A DNA stretch of 64,000 nt from Melioribacter sp051488685. GTDB taxonomy: Bacteria > Bacteroidota > Ignavibacteria > Ignavibacteriales > Melioribacteraceae. The position numbers were made by a program, and so were the translations under genes. The stretch covers positions 354,061-418,060 of the forward strand of contig NZ_JBPSEH010000002.1 of NCBI RefSeq assembly GCF_051488685.1. Direction: 5' to 3'. A model generated the notes under the pieces. The model ran no database searches. It saw only the letters and a program-made list of their open reading frames with translations, and was not told where the DNA came from. Positions 36,451 to 46,461 of this stretch are shown piece by piece; the stretch's first letter is position 1, and each line of letters opens with the position of its first letter.

Positions 36451-36538
36451 GTTGTCTGAAACTGCTGTTCTAAAAAAAATTTGAGATTAATCGTGAAATT
36501 TGCGCCTCTCATAAAAAACTACTTTCAGACAACCTTTT
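36451..36538. terminator. 12-bp inverted repeat in the convergent gap, possible terminator
   Basis: GGTTGTCTGAAA (36451-36462) and its exact complement TTTCAGACAACC (36523-36534) are 60 bases apart and followed by TTTTT, between two convergent genes. The loop is long for a terminator. It could instead be a small mobile element with short terminal repeats, but no flanking duplication is evident. Confidence 0.5.
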
Positions 36539-36544
36539 TCAATA

Positions 36545-37705
36545 TCACTTATAAAATTCGCTTATTTTTTGAACAACGTACTCAATTTGTTCGTCACTCA
36601 ATTCTGGATATATTGGCAATGCCAGTGAAGTTTCGGCAGCTAAATTCGATACTGGGTAGTCACTATCTATAGTATTCAAATACGCAAAACATTCCTGACG
36701 GTGGAAAGGAACGGGATAATAAATTTCGCAGCCGATGTCATTCTTTTTAAGATATTCTAATAAACCGTCGCGGTCTTTTACACGAATTACAAATTGATTA
36801 TAGATATGATAGTTTTTAAGTCCGTCAATATTTTTATAGACCGCTTCAGGAAGAATTACTTTTTCGGGATTTAAGTAGTTATTTTTCTCGTCAAGTAGAC
36901 CGGTCTTTTCAAATAATTGATAATAGAGCTGTGCGTTTAATCTTCTTTTTTCAGACCATTTATCGAGATGTGGTAGTTTTACCCTTAACACAGCAGCTTG
37001 AAGCGCATCGAGTCGGAAATTTCCACCAATAAACTTATGATAATATTTTGGTTCCATACCATGGACTCGCATGATTTTAAGTTTGTGATAAATCTCCTCG
37101 TCGTTTGTTGTAACAATTCCGCCATCTCCAAAGCCACCTAAATTCTTGCTCGGGAAAAACGAAAAACAGCCGGTATGACCAATAGTACCCACATAACGTC
37201 CATCTTTATATTGAGCACCAATTGCCTGGGCTCCATCTTCAATAACGTATAAATTATGCTTAAAAGCAATTTCCATAATTTCATCCATTTCTGCACTCTG
37301 ACCATAAAGATGAACGGGTATAATTGCCTTTGTACGAGATGTTATTTTCCTTTCAATCTCTTTAACATCAATATTAAACGTGATAGGGTCAATATCAGTA
37401 AAAACAGGAGTTGCCTCCAGACGAGCCACTACACCAGCTGTGGCAAAAAATGAATATGTTGGAAGAATAACTTCATCCCCGCCTTTAATTCCAAGTGCCA
37501 TCAAACTTAGCAAGAGAGCATCTGTTCCTGAGGATACACCGACAGCATACTTTGCACCAATATAATCACAAATTTCTTTTTCCAGAGCTTCAACTTCGGG
37601 TCCCAATATGAAATATTGCGACTCGACTACTTTCATTATCGCTCTGTCGACCTCTTCTTTGATAGATTGATACTGAGGTTTCAAATCCAAAAGGGGTACT
37701 TTCAT
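36545..37705 (-). CDS. DegT/DnrJ/EryC1/StrS-family PLP-dependent sugar aminotransferase
   Basis: 386 residues with GAGGAG before the ATG. VGVSSGTDALLLSLMALG, EDGAQAIGAQY and the PLP-binding Lys in SFFPSKNLGGFGDGG mark the family, which aminates nucleotide-linked 3- or 4-keto sugars. No partner sugar genes (dehydratase, transferase) are adjacent, so the product sugar is unknown. It may serve the lipopolysaccharide or exopolysaccharide of this organism. It is convergent with the phosphohexomutase gene. Confidence 0.9.
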   Translation of the reverse strand: MKVPLLDLKPQYQSIKEEVDRAIMKVVESQYFILGPEVEALEKEICDYIGAKYAVGVSSGTDALLLSLMALGIKGGDEVILPTYSFFATAGVVARLEATPVFTDIDPITFNIDVKEIERKITSRTKAIIPVHLYGQSAEMDEIMEIAFKHNLYVIEDGAQAIGAQYKDGRYVGTIGHTGCFSFFPSKNLGGFGDGGIVTTNDEEIYHKLKIMRVHGMEPKYYHKFIGGNFRLDALQAAVLRVKLPHLDKWSEKRRLNAQLYYQLFEKTGLLDEKNNYLNPEKVILPEAVYKNIDGLKNYHIYNQFVIRVKDRDGLLEYLKKNDIGCEIYYPVPFHRQECFAYLNTIDSDYPVSNLAAETSLALPIYPELSDEQIEYVVQKISEFYK

Positions 37706-37994
37706 AAAAACTCCTCAAAATTATTTTTAGAAAATTAAACAAATACAGATTGAATAACTAAATGTAAAATTTGATTTTTTTTCTTCACTTAAAATTTTTG
37801 TACAGATGATCTACATTAATAACTTCACGCTTTCTTTGCTTAACTGTTTTATTGGTTAGTGTTTTTGTATTCAAGTTATCGATGCACGTATAAAATTTTT
37901 TACTATATTAAGCACCTAAATCATTGAGACAAAATATTACTATAACATTACTGGTAAACCAAATTAAAAGTGCTAATAATTTTACGGTGCATAA

Positions 37995-39299
37995 ATGACA
38001 TTATCGAAAAAGATCGAAAGGTTAAAATCAAATTTTAAGTCGTCTTTCTGGGTTGCCAACGGGATGGAACTCTTTGAAAGGTTGGCATATTATGGTCAGG
38101 CTACAATTTTAAGTATCTTTTTGCGGGATCATCTTAAATTCACAGAAGTAGAAGCAGGACAGCTCTCCTCAATTTTTGGCGGTTTGATTTACTTACTTCC
38201 AATTTTCGCAGGAGCAATAGCAGATAAAATAGGATTTAAAAAAGCTTTCTCGTTTGCATTCGGTGTTCTGGCGGCAGGATATTTTCTAATTGGAGCAACA
38301 GGAATGAAAACCTTTTCTAACTTAATTCCTCAGTCGATTCTTTTCCCCTTTCTTACAATTATTTTGATATTCACAGCGCTTGGAGGTTCTTTTATAAAGC
38401 CGAGTGTGCTTGGCACTGTAGCACTTTCGACAACCGAAGAGACGAAATCACTCGGTTATGCAATTTATTACTGGCTGGTTAATATCGGAGCGGCTATCGG
38501 TCCTCTGCTTGCATATCTGGTTAGAGATTATTTCGGAATTGAGTTTGTTTACCTGGTTTCGGCAATAAGTTGTGCTTTAATGTTTATTGTAACGCAATTT
38601 TTTTATAAAAATCCGATACAAAATTACAATTCGCAGAATTTAAAAACCGTTTTGAAAAATTTGATCAAAGTCCTCACGAATCTTCGTTTTATGACATTCT
38701 TATTGATTTTTGGACTTTACTGGGTACTTTTCTGGCAATTTTTTATAATAATTCCATTTTACATATCGGACTTTATTTCGCTTGATACTCCAATAGAACT
38801 GATTTTATCGACCGGAGCCTGGACGATAATATTATTTCAAATACCGGTTAACCGTCTCACAAAAAAAATTTCGACTCAAACTGCAATTGTAATCGGTTTT
38901 GTATTTGCAACTGCTACATGGCTAATCTGGTATTTTGTGCTGCCTATTACAAATGGAAATACATATAATATTTTTGGGACAGAGGTATCAGTTAGTATTC
39001 CAGTAATTGTATTTGGCATATTTCTCTTTTCGATTGGTGAACAGACACAAGCTCCGCGCTTCTATGAATATATTGCCGACCTGGCTCCAAAAGGTCAGGA
39101 AGCATTGTTCCAGGGTTATGCGTTTTTGCCAATAGCTCTTGCCTGGGGATTCGGCGGTACATTTGGTGGTTGGGTTTATCAATTATTTACAAAAGATACG
39201 AACAATCCTCAGATGATATTTCTTGTAATAAGTGGAATCGGTATGCTGGCAACAATACTGATGTTATTTTATAATAGATTTACAAAATCGAAAGGATAA
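37995..39299 (+). CDS. POT-family (PTR2) proton-dependent oligopeptide transporter
   Basis: 434 residues, about 12 hydrophobic helices. WVANGMELFERLAYYGQATI near the start matches the POT signature (xxxELFERFxYYG), with the proton-coupling ExxER-like sequence in MELFERL. It probably imports di- and tripeptides with protons. The 289-base gap upstream holds TTGTAT and TATAAA spaced by 18 bases (37867-37896), a weak promoter guess. Its stop codon touches the stop codon of ogt, which runs the other way. Confidence 0.88.
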   Translation: MTLSKKIERLKSNFKSSFWVANGMELFERLAYYGQATILSIFLRDHLKFTEVEAGQLSSIFGGLIYLLPIFAGAIADKIGFKKAFSFAFGVLAAGYFLIGATGMKTFSNLIPQSILFPFLTIILIFTALGGSFIKPSVLGTVALSTTEETKSLGYAIYYWLVNIGAAIGPLLAYLVRDYFGIEFVYLVSAISCALMFIVTQFFYKNPIQNYNSQNLKTVLKNLIKVLTNLRFMTFLLIFGLYWVLFWQFFIIIPFYISDFISLDTPIELILSTGAWTIILFQIPVNRLTKKISTQTAIVIGFVFATATWLIWYFVLPITNGNTYNIFGTEVSVSIPVIVFGIFLFSIGEQTQAPRFYEYIADLAPKGQEALFQGYAFLPIALAWGFGGTFGGWVYQLFTKDTNNPQMIFLVISGIGMLATILMLFYNRFTKSKG

Positions 39300-39806
39300 T
39301 TAATAGAAAAGATTAAGTTGCTTTTCGTTATTAATAACGGCTGCTTCGTGTTCGAGCAGCCATTTCTTTCTCCAAACTCCGCCTGAATAACCCGCAAGAC
39401 TTTTATCTGAACCAATAACTCTATGACACGGGATGATTATTGGAATTTTATTTTCTCCACTTGCTCTGGCAACAGCTCTAATCGACCTTTCGTTGCCTAA
39501 TTGTCTGGATAATTTTAAGTACGAAATTGTTTTTCCGTATGGAATATTCTTTAATTCATTCCATACTCTTTTCTGGAATTCTGTTCCTTCAGGTTCTGTC
39601 GGGATACTGAAGTTTTGTAAATCACCATTGAAATATTGACTCAACTCATAGACACATTTTTCGAGTATTTCATTTGGATTTTCCTGTTCCAATTCAACGC
39701 CGTCGATATCAAGCATAAAATGTATCGATTTGATAACGCTCTCGTCTGCAGTAATTTTCAATTTACCGATGGGCGATTCGTAATATGTCAAATACTTACC
39801 CGGCAT
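39300..39806 (-). CDS. ogt: methylated-DNA-protein-cysteine methyltransferase
   Basis: 168 residues from the ATG at 39806, with GGGAGG upstream. The methyl-accepting Cys lies in IIPCHRVIGSDKSLAGYSGG, and the DNA-binding helix in RSIRAVARASGENKIP. It transfers O6-methyl groups from guanine to itself and is consumed in doing so. There is no Ada regulatory domain. Stop codons of this gene and the peptide transporter abut, leaving no room for a terminator between them. Confidence 0.94.
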   Translation of the reverse strand: MPGKYLTYYESPIGKLKITADESVIKSIHFMLDIDGVELEQENPNEILEKCVYELSQYFNGDLQNFSIPTEPEGTEFQKRVWNELKNIPYGKTISYLKLSRQLGNERSIRAVARASGENKIPIIIPCHRVIGSDKSLAGYSGGVWRKKWLLEHEAAVINNEKQLNLFY

Positions 39807-39837
39807 CAACCTCCCGAATTATCGAACGAAAATATAA

Positions 39838-42800
39838 TTAAGATGCGGAATAAATTCTTGACAAAATTTCGATTACTTTATCACGGAGCAGTGGTTTAGA
39901 AATAAAGTCAGTAAATCCTGCAGCTATAAAATTTTCCCGTGCTCCTGGTTGCATGTAAGCCGTAGATGCGATGATTGGGATCTCTTTGTAGCCGGGCATT
40001 TTGCGTACAATTCGGAGCACGTCCAATCCATTATATTCTCCCTGCAAATTAATATCGACAATCAAGAAATCGAAACGCCTTGTTTTTAATAAAGGGATTG
40101 CGCTCTCTAAACTCGGTACTACCTCAATTGTTTTAAGATCCTTCATCTGGCTCTTGAATAAAATTTGAGAATCTACCTGATCCTCGAGATACAAACAGGT
40201 CATCGAAGATAAGTCAAGCTTTTTCAAGATATTAGGTGCTTGCTTTTCAATTGTATTATAGGATATTTTTTCAATTTTTTCTTCAGGTTTCTGTTTTTCT
40301 TCGATTTCGACTTCACCACCTTCAAATGGAGTAAATTTAAATGGAATACTTATTCCCACCTGTTTTTTATCTTTCTCACCAATTATTTTGAAACGTGCTC
40401 CAATTATTTCCATCAGTTTTTTTGCCAATTTCATCGAGAATCTGGAAAAGCCGTAATTCTTCCTACTGAAGTTTTCGTCGTCAGTAAGTATATCCTGTAA
40501 ACCTTTCAAAAGGTATGGACTTGCTCCCTCTTTTAAATCGTCGATCAAAATAATGAAATTTTCGTCGTCTACTTTCTTAGCAGAAATCTTTAATTCTTTT
40601 TCTTTTGTTATCGTAATTGCAAAATTCAACAGCATACTGAGAAGACTTACAAATTTCTGCTTGTCCGTTTCGAATATAAGAGACGAAGAAATTTTTCCTT
40701 CTTTAACAGATTTGTCGTGTTGCTTAACACTCTTTGAAATAATATCCTCAACTTCTGGCATCAAATTGGCTAATTTAACTTGCTCAACTTTGTACTTAAT
40801 ATTTTTACGCAGATATGCAGCATATTCAACTGCATTATCCATAATCTGAAGTAATGTTTTCTGATTCTCTTTTATAATTTCGACTGCTTCTCTCTGTTCT
40901 TCATTTGGATTTTCGATGTTTTCCCATAAGTCCTGTGTAAAGCCCATTATTACGTTCAATGGCGTCAACAATTCGTGGAATAAATTCGAGAGAAAAGTTG
41001 CATCGATATTCGAACTTTCATTTGTTACTTCGGCTAATTTATTTGTTTTCTCTTCTGGCTGTAGCCGGATTAATACTATTACTTGTTCTATCTCCCCTTC
41101 ATAATTCTTTATCGGATTTGCAAATAGTTCGGCTTTTGTCAATTCGCCATCTGACTTTTTGAGCGAAATATTTAATTTAATTGTATTATTCGATTCTGAA
41201 TGAAGTACATTTTTGTTAATTACCGCTCTATCATCATCCGAGACAATACTGATGATCGGTCGGCCTTCGAGTTCTCTTTTAGAATAACCGAGTTGACGGG
41301 GTACAGCATCATTAACCGAGATAATAAATCCGTCTTTATCGGTTAATACAACCAGCTCATCTGTATTTTCGTAAACGTGTTTATAAAGCTGGCTCTCTCT
41401 GCGTGCCTTTAATTCTGAGGATACTTCCCTTACTAAATTTAAATGAGCTTTTTTCCCTTGAAATACAATTTCAGTGCTCTTAATTGTAACGTAGATATCT
41501 TTACCGTCGCTTCTTTTATGTTTGAGTGGCTTACCGCGAAGGGATTTATCTTCACTTTGTATTAATGCCTGCACATCCTCTGGAGCATATAAATCCGTCA
41601 AGTCGAGTTCGAGAAATTTTTCTTTAGAGTAGCCGTAGAGTTTGAGAGCTTCATCCGTTACGGCAAGAAATTTCAAATTTTCCAGATCATATACATAAGC
41701 GGCGTCTGGTATAATTTTAAGATATTCTTCGATCCCGATATGCATAGTTTTTTCAGCAGGTCTTACAATTTGATATCCAGTTAAAATTAGATTGCTGCCT
41801 GCTTTTGATACTGAGAAAGAATACAGCTTTTTATCCAGCGCCTCGACTTCGAAAAGATCTTCTGTTCGACTTTTATCCTCTTTAAGAAATGAAGTAATCT
41901 TATTTACTGCCTCATTTCCGAATAGTTCAATTGGTTTGGATTTTTTCTTATACAACTCGAATAAGCTTTCGAATATTTCATTGTACTCAGTAAATTCAAG
42001 ATTAGCATCAATCACACAAGCAGGCAGAGGAATATGAGCTGTCAAGGAATGGAACGTTTGTTTTTCTGATTCGAAATATGAAAAGCCAATCATTGCAATA
42101 ACACGATTTTCGAGATCAGAAATCGGAACGAGATAAATCGAAAAGTTCTTTGATGCGCCTGCTGATTTCAAACCACTTACAACAATAATATTCGAACTAC
42201 TTTTAATAAAATCATTAATTTGTGAATAAAGATTCAAAAGATACTTGGGCAGGAAATCACTCTCGTTCTTATTTTCGAGTTTAGCCGCAGTAGTTCCGAG
42301 CCACGAAGCATAAGCCTCGTTAGCCACAACAATTTTGTCATCTTTGTCCTTGATCCAGAAAAAATTTTTAAGATTATTTATTTCTTTCTGGAATTTTATT
42401 TTTTCAATGAAAGTGAAAGGATAAGAATTTTTGACTCGTTCAATTTCTCTTAAAACTTCTCTATCCTCAATTAACTCCTCAATTTGATTCAGTGCAATTT
42501 TAATTTTATATGTATCTCTTTCTTCTGATTTTGATTCGCCTTGCTGAATGAAATCAATATAAAAGTAGATATTATTTTCACTTCTCAAAGGCGTATAAAT
42601 CAATATATAGATTTGTTTATTATCATCAATTGTAATTGGTAATTCTGTAGAAGTGACATCATTTTTACTTTTGCATTCTTCGAACTTTTCAAGAATTCTG
42701 AATTTGTGTTCTTTCTCAACGGAAAGGAGATCTTTCCAGTACTGAAAAAAATTATTCTGGGGTATAAGTCCTGGGAATAATTTTCTAATTTCATCACTTA

Positions 42801-42858
42801 CGGCGATAATTTTGCCGTTTTTATCGACAATCAATCCGTGTTTATTTTCGTAATTCAC
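39838..42858 (-). CDS. multi-PAS hybrid histidine kinase with C-terminal receiver
   Basis: 1006 residues from a GTG at 42858 with AAAGGA upstream. Several PAS domains (about 5-110, 150-270, 385-500 and 500-620, with the fourth containing GYSKRELEGRPIISIVSDDD) are followed by HisKA with phospho-His in LSNLFHELLTPLNVIMGF (about 650). The ATPase region is weakly conserved (IDDLKEGA in place of DxGxG), so activity is uncertain. A receiver closes the protein (about 885-1000, phospho-Asp in FLIVDINLQGEYNGLDV). No TM helix. It is the last gene of the GT2 operon, 15 bases after the FN3 lipoprotein, so it probably controls or is controlled with exopolysaccharide production. Confidence 0.85.
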   Translation of the reverse strand: MNYENKHGLIVDKNGKIIAVSDEIRKLFPGLIPQNNFFQYWKDLLSVEKEHKFRILEKFEECKSKNDVTSTELPITIDDNKQIYILIYTPLRSENNIYFYIDFIQQGESKSEERDTYKIKIALNQIEELIEDREVLREIERVKNSYPFTFIEKIKFQKEINNLKNFFWIKDKDDKIVVANEAYASWLGTTAAKLENKNESDFLPKYLLNLYSQINDFIKSSSNIIVVSGLKSAGASKNFSIYLVPISDLENRVIAMIGFSYFESEKQTFHSLTAHIPLPACVIDANLEFTEYNEIFESLFELYKKKSKPIELFGNEAVNKITSFLKEDKSRTEDLFEVEALDKKLYSFSVSKAGSNLILTGYQIVRPAEKTMHIGIEEYLKIIPDAAYVYDLENLKFLAVTDEALKLYGYSKEKFLELDLTDLYAPEDVQALIQSEDKSLRGKPLKHKRSDGKDIYVTIKSTEIVFQGKKAHLNLVREVSSELKARRESQLYKHVYENTDELVVLTDKDGFIISVNDAVPRQLGYSKRELEGRPIISIVSDDDRAVINKNVLHSESNNTIKLNISLKKSDGELTKAELFANPIKNYEGEIEQVIVLIRLQPEEKTNKLAEVTNESSNIDATFLSNLFHELLTPLNVIMGFTQDLWENIENPNEEQREAVEIIKENQKTLLQIMDNAVEYAAYLRKNIKYKVEQVKLANLMPEVEDIISKSVKQHDKSVKEGKISSSLIFETDKQKFVSLLSMLLNFAITITKEKELKISAKKVDDENFIILIDDLKEGASPYLLKGLQDILTDDENFSRKNYGFSRFSMKLAKKLMEIIGARFKIIGEKDKKQVGISIPFKFTPFEGGEVEIEEKQKPEEKIEKISYNTIEKQAPNILKKLDLSSMTCLYLEDQVDSQILFKSQMKDLKTIEVVPSLESAIPLLKTRRFDFLIVDINLQGEYNGLDVLRIVRKMPGYKEIPIIASTAYMQPGARENFIAAGFTDFISKPLLRDKVIEILSRIYSAS

Positions 42859-42873
42859 TTTTTAATTCCTTTG

Positions 42874-44112
42874 TCATGGAACCTTAACAGTAGCAATATT
42901 TGAATAATCCGTATAAATCCTGTTGCCCAGTTTTTGTCGTATCCGATATTGATAAGTTATACCCGACATAACCGAAGTATCGAAAACAAAAGTAGTGTCA
43001 GAATCTGCTGACATCAATTCATTAAATTCGCCCGCCGTTCCAATTCTCCTTTCGACAATCAACGAAACCGATAGTCTTAACTTGTCGTTGTTTATCCAAT
43101 CAAGTCGGACAGTATTGGGTCCATATACAGAGGCATTGAGATTCGATGGTGCTTCTACGTCCGTGTAAAAAGTCGAGACAGTAGCTTCATTTGAATAGCC
43201 GCTTATAGATGTTGAAGTAAAATATGCGACTCTGTATTTATACGCCTTGCTTCCTTCCACATTATGGTCTTCATAGTAAGTTTCATTTGGTCCAGTAATA
43301 TCGATCAATACCCATGCGCCAGTAGAAGAATTATATCTTTCAATCTTAAAGCCCAATTCATTTACAGCAAAATCGTTCCATTTCAAGATAACCATGTGAG
43401 TTCCAATTGCCTCCGCTTGAAGATTCCACATTCCGCCCGGAAGAGATGAAGTGCTTACTTCGTTGCTAAACTCAGATTTTCCCGATTCGTTAAAAGCTCT
43501 TATTTTGTAGAAATAATCAGTAAACGGAGAAACCCCGTTGTCAATTGTGCTAATTGTATTGGGTGGTAGAGTTGTAATCAAACTGTATGTTCCTGTACCC
43601 TCTTTACGCCATACTTCGAAACCATCCTCGTTTGTAGAATTGTCCTGCCACAGCAAAGTTACAGTATAATCTCCTGTTCTTTTTATTATGAGATTGGATG
43701 GTGCATCGGGGATTTTATCTTTAACATAAATATTGCTTTGTACTTCGCTTTCTTTGGCTTTCCCATTTTTATTATAAACTTTTACAAAATAGCTAATGCG
43801 CTTACCAAGCAGTGCTTCGCCAATATTAAGATAGAGGATGGGATTTGTACCATCTGAATTTTGCTCAAAACGTTCGGTAAAAGTATTGTTGACATAAATT
43901 TCATAAAACGAGAGACCTTCGCCACCTGTACCGTCGGAGGCATCATAATTAATTAAATTTTGACCCACCATTACGGAGTCCCCAGTAACAGGTGAAAAAA
44001 TTTGGATGGTAGGTTGTGATGATGTAGTCTGAGAATTGGTAATTGGTTCAACACATCCGACTATTATTATAACAATTGCTATAGGCAAATATTTAAATAA
44101 TTTATTGGTCAT
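42874..44112 (-). CDS. FN3-repeat lipoprotein
   Basis: 412 residues. The N-terminus MTNKLFKYLPIAIVIIIVGC ends in a lipobox-like VGC, so Cys20 is probably lipidated. After an Ig-like part come three fibronectin type III modules (about 130-225, 225-315, 315-412), recognised by VTLLWQDNSTNEDGFEVWRK, ILKWNDFAVNELGFKIERY and VRLDWINNDKLRLSVSLIV. The start overlaps the previous stop as ATGA. A surface protein binding polysaccharide or other envelope parts is inferred from context; no catalytic motif was seen. Confidence 0.82.
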   Translation of the reverse strand: MTNKLFKYLPIAIVIIIVGCVEPITNSQTTSSQPTIQIFSPVTGDSVMVGQNLINYDASDGTGGEGLSFYEIYVNNTFTERFEQNSDGTNPILYLNIGEALLGKRISYFVKVYNKNGKAKESEVQSNIYVKDKIPDAPSNLIIKRTGDYTVTLLWQDNSTNEDGFEVWRKEGTGTYSLITTLPPNTISTIDNGVSPFTDYFYKIRAFNESGKSEFSNEVSTSSLPGGMWNLQAEAIGTHMVILKWNDFAVNELGFKIERYNSSTGAWVLIDITGPNETYYEDHNVEGSKAYKYRVAYFTSTSISGYSNEATVSTFYTDVEAPSNLNASVYGPNTVRLDWINNDKLRLSVSLIVERRIGTAGEFNELMSADSDTTFVFDTSVMSGITYQYRIRQKLGNRIYTDYSNIATVKVP

Positions 44113-46013
44113 ACACTATTTTCATCAATATTATCAAAATCGATTAACAACGATCGTGTTTCGTGGGATTTCATCCTGTCAATATAAAAAATTACAGATT
44201 GACTATCTTTACTAACTTCATAACGGGGGATTTTAGTATTCAACATGTCTGAACTAATTTTAACATTTTTCACTTTTTTATTCAAATTAACTTCAATTAC
44301 TGCATTTTCAATATCATATTCCGTTGGATTCGTAATTTCTACTGCCACTCTCCTTTTACTTCTTGATTCATACCGAACTTCAAGACTTTGTTTCTTACGC
44401 CACCAATTCTTTAATTCGTCCAGCGATGTAATCCAGAAATCTTTTGACTTGGCGTATCGAATAACATCGTTAATTACGGAAACGTATTGAGGGCGCAGTT
44501 GATAATTCGTATGTACCTTAAAAACAAAAAGACCACCTTCAAATAACAGGCGGTCGACGTCTTCTTCATAAGTGTATCGTTGAAATTTTGTTTCCGTCAA
44601 ACCGTAGTTACGAATTATTTCATAGTCGTCCCTTGCTGTTTTAGTTATGACCATGATCTGTTTATTATTCCGAATTTTGATTTCGGGTACGGATCTGTCA
44701 GTAAGAGAATCAGTCAATAGGAAACCGATATCTCTATTTGCCAGAGCCTGCAAAGTGAAATCGTTATAAAAACCGTATAATGGCATTATAGCTTTAATCG
44801 GTTTACCAATAATTTTACCAATTGAATCCTGCGCAAAAGTTATATTTGAAAATTGAGTTTGCTTATCATAAAGCATATTTACCGTATCTTCGGGATATTC
44901 TAAAAATCCAATATCGACAATTGCACCGAACTCCCCACTTTTTGCGAGCGATTTTATGATCGATCTATTTTTCAATGCAGTATAAGGGTCTATAAAAAAA
45001 GTTGGCTCGATATTATGTTTGTTAGTAATCGAGCTGATTGTCTTAATGTTTTCGAGAGCATCGTCGACCGTAGGAACTAATATTAACGCTGCTTTATAAT
45101 CTCCCGGCCAATCTTTTGTAAATGCAGTAGGATTATAGGTTAGCCAGTTAATTGAATTATTAAAGAGTTTCTCGAAATAGACAAAATCCTTCTGAACGCC
45201 TAAAACTGAGTTGATTTCGAAACCGAACCAGACAAAACGACCTTTGCCGTATGTGCCAAATGCAATACCGGCACTTTTCTGAATTTCTTCTCTCACCAGG
45301 CCTGCTTCCCTTCTGAAGTCGTACCAGAAGCTAACCTGTGTAGTTCTCGGTTCAATTACTTCGGCATAGATCGGTCTATCCCACGTAGCAATTTTAAGGG
45401 CGTATCCTGTAGGGATACCGGCTGTTAAAGGCAGATTGCCTCTAAGAGTGTGGATTTTATAAGTTTCTTCGGGTTTAATTTCCTTGTTGAATTTAAGACC
45501 GAATACTTCGGTAAAAAAATCCCATCCTCGCCATTTACCCTCGTCGGAAAAGGTGGCTGGTCCACCTGTTACAAAGAGGCTTCCGCCTTCTTCAACATAT
45601 TTTTTAAGAGCTATAATCTGTCGGTCGCTTAACGATTTTGAACCGGGTAATACAATTATTTTGTACCCAAAATGTTCGTTGCCTTCAATTTTTTTATCGT
45701 CAATTATGTCGTATTTATATCCGGAATTTGTAACAAAACGTTCCCAGGTATCGATATTGTCTTTTAGCCAGGTACTGCCAGCTGGCAGCATATTTTGTGT
45801 ATACTGCGAGTAAAGGATTGCTATTTTACCAGCTTTTTCGTCTTTAATGAGATTTTCTTTGGTCGGAATAATCTCTTTTATTTCGTAATTACCGTAGATA
45901 TTTTTTAGTATTAATAAAAAAACAAGAAGAGCCGTGAAAAGCAGAACTAATCCGCTTAAAAAAATAATTAAGTAATTAACCCTCAGTCCTTTATAATTTT
46001 CTTTTACCGCCAC
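44109..46013 (-). CDS. membrane-anchored GATase-like plus polysaccharide-deacetylase-like protein
   Basis: 634 residues from a GTG at 46013. One TM helix near the N-terminus (about 15-37) is followed by a GATase-1-like fold (KIIVLPGSKSLSDRQIIALK, then YVEEGGSLFVTGG). About residues 310-530 resemble a NodB-type deacetylase: ALILVPTVDDALENIKTISS in the place of the TFDDG motif, FFIDP, later VFKVHTNYQL. The usual DD is kept, but the motif is changed, so activity is uncertain. The tail is a beta-rich domain. Next to a GT2 synthase it could deacetylate or bind the polymer outside the membrane, as PgaB does. Confidence 0.72.
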   Translation of the reverse strand: MAVKENYKGLRVNYLIIFLSGLVLLFTALLVFLLILKNIYGNYEIKEIIPTKENLIKDEKAGKIAILYSQYTQNMLPAGSTWLKDNIDTWERFVTNSGYKYDIIDDKKIEGNEHFGYKIIVLPGSKSLSDRQIIALKKYVEEGGSLFVTGGPATFSDEGKWRGWDFFTEVFGLKFNKEIKPEETYKIHTLRGNLPLTAGIPTGYALKIATWDRPIYAEVIEPRTTQVSFWYDFRREAGLVREEIQKSAGIAFGTYGKGRFVWFGFEINSVLGVQKDFVYFEKLFNNSINWLTYNPTAFTKDWPGDYKAALILVPTVDDALENIKTISSITNKHNIEPTFFIDPYTALKNRSIIKSLAKSGEFGAIVDIGFLEYPEDTVNMLYDKQTQFSNITFAQDSIGKIIGKPIKAIMPLYGFYNDFTLQALANRDIGFLLTDSLTDRSVPEIKIRNNKQIMVITKTARDDYEIIRNYGLTETKFQRYTYEEDVDRLLFEGGLFVFKVHTNYQLRPQYVSVINDVIRYAKSKDFWITSLDELKNWWRKKQSLEVRYESRSKRRVAVEITNPTEYDIENAVIEVNLNKKVKNVKISSDMLNTKIPRYEVSKDSQSVIFYIDRMKSHETRSLLIDFDNIDENSV

Positions 46014-46438
46014 CTGAGGTTATCCTCTGTTTTTTTCCGCTGAACGGATGGTTCTTCGTAGCCTTCGGAGGTATAACGCATAAATTTTTTTCGATGACGT
46101 TCAACAGTTGGAGTTCTTTCGGAATCTCTCGTGAACTCACCCTGGTACGAAGCTGGAGCTGGACCGACATAAGTTGGTCTAAGCTCGGGTCGTTCCATCT
46201 GCTCTCTGATGGGTTCGTAGCCTGCCTGTTGTTCAAAAGTGCTTCTGTATTGTGCTGATTCTGAAGCCATTGGAACTGGTGCTATCAACTCTGCTGGTAT
46301 TGCAGCAGGTTGAGCTGCTTTTTCAGATACACCTTTTTTCTCTCTAATTTTATAGAGAATGTAAGCACCGACAGCCAGAATGAACGTTGAAATCGTTGCT
46401 ACCAAAACTATCAAAGATAAAATCGGTATTAATTCCAT
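46004..46438 (-). CDS. small single-TM protein with disordered tail
   Basis: 144 residues from the ATG at 46438, preceded by GAGGAAAGGG; an upstream in-frame ATG would start inside the GT2 gene. One TM helix (about 5-32, LSLIVLVATISTFILAVGAYILY) is followed by a Pro/Glu/Arg-rich, low-complexity tail. No domain recognised. Its place right after the GT2 synthase matches PgaD, a small membrane partner of PgaC, but there is no sequence support for homology and only one TM helix here. Confidence 0.7.
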   Translation of the reverse strand: MELIPILSLIVLVATISTFILAVGAYILYKIREKKGVSEKAAQPAAIPAELIAPVPMASESAQYRSTFEQQAGYEPIREQMERPELRPTYVGPAPASYQGEFTRDSERTPTVERHRKKFMRYTSEGYEEPSVQRKKTEDNLRWR

Positions 46439-46461
46439 TTCCCTTTCCTCATATTTACTTA

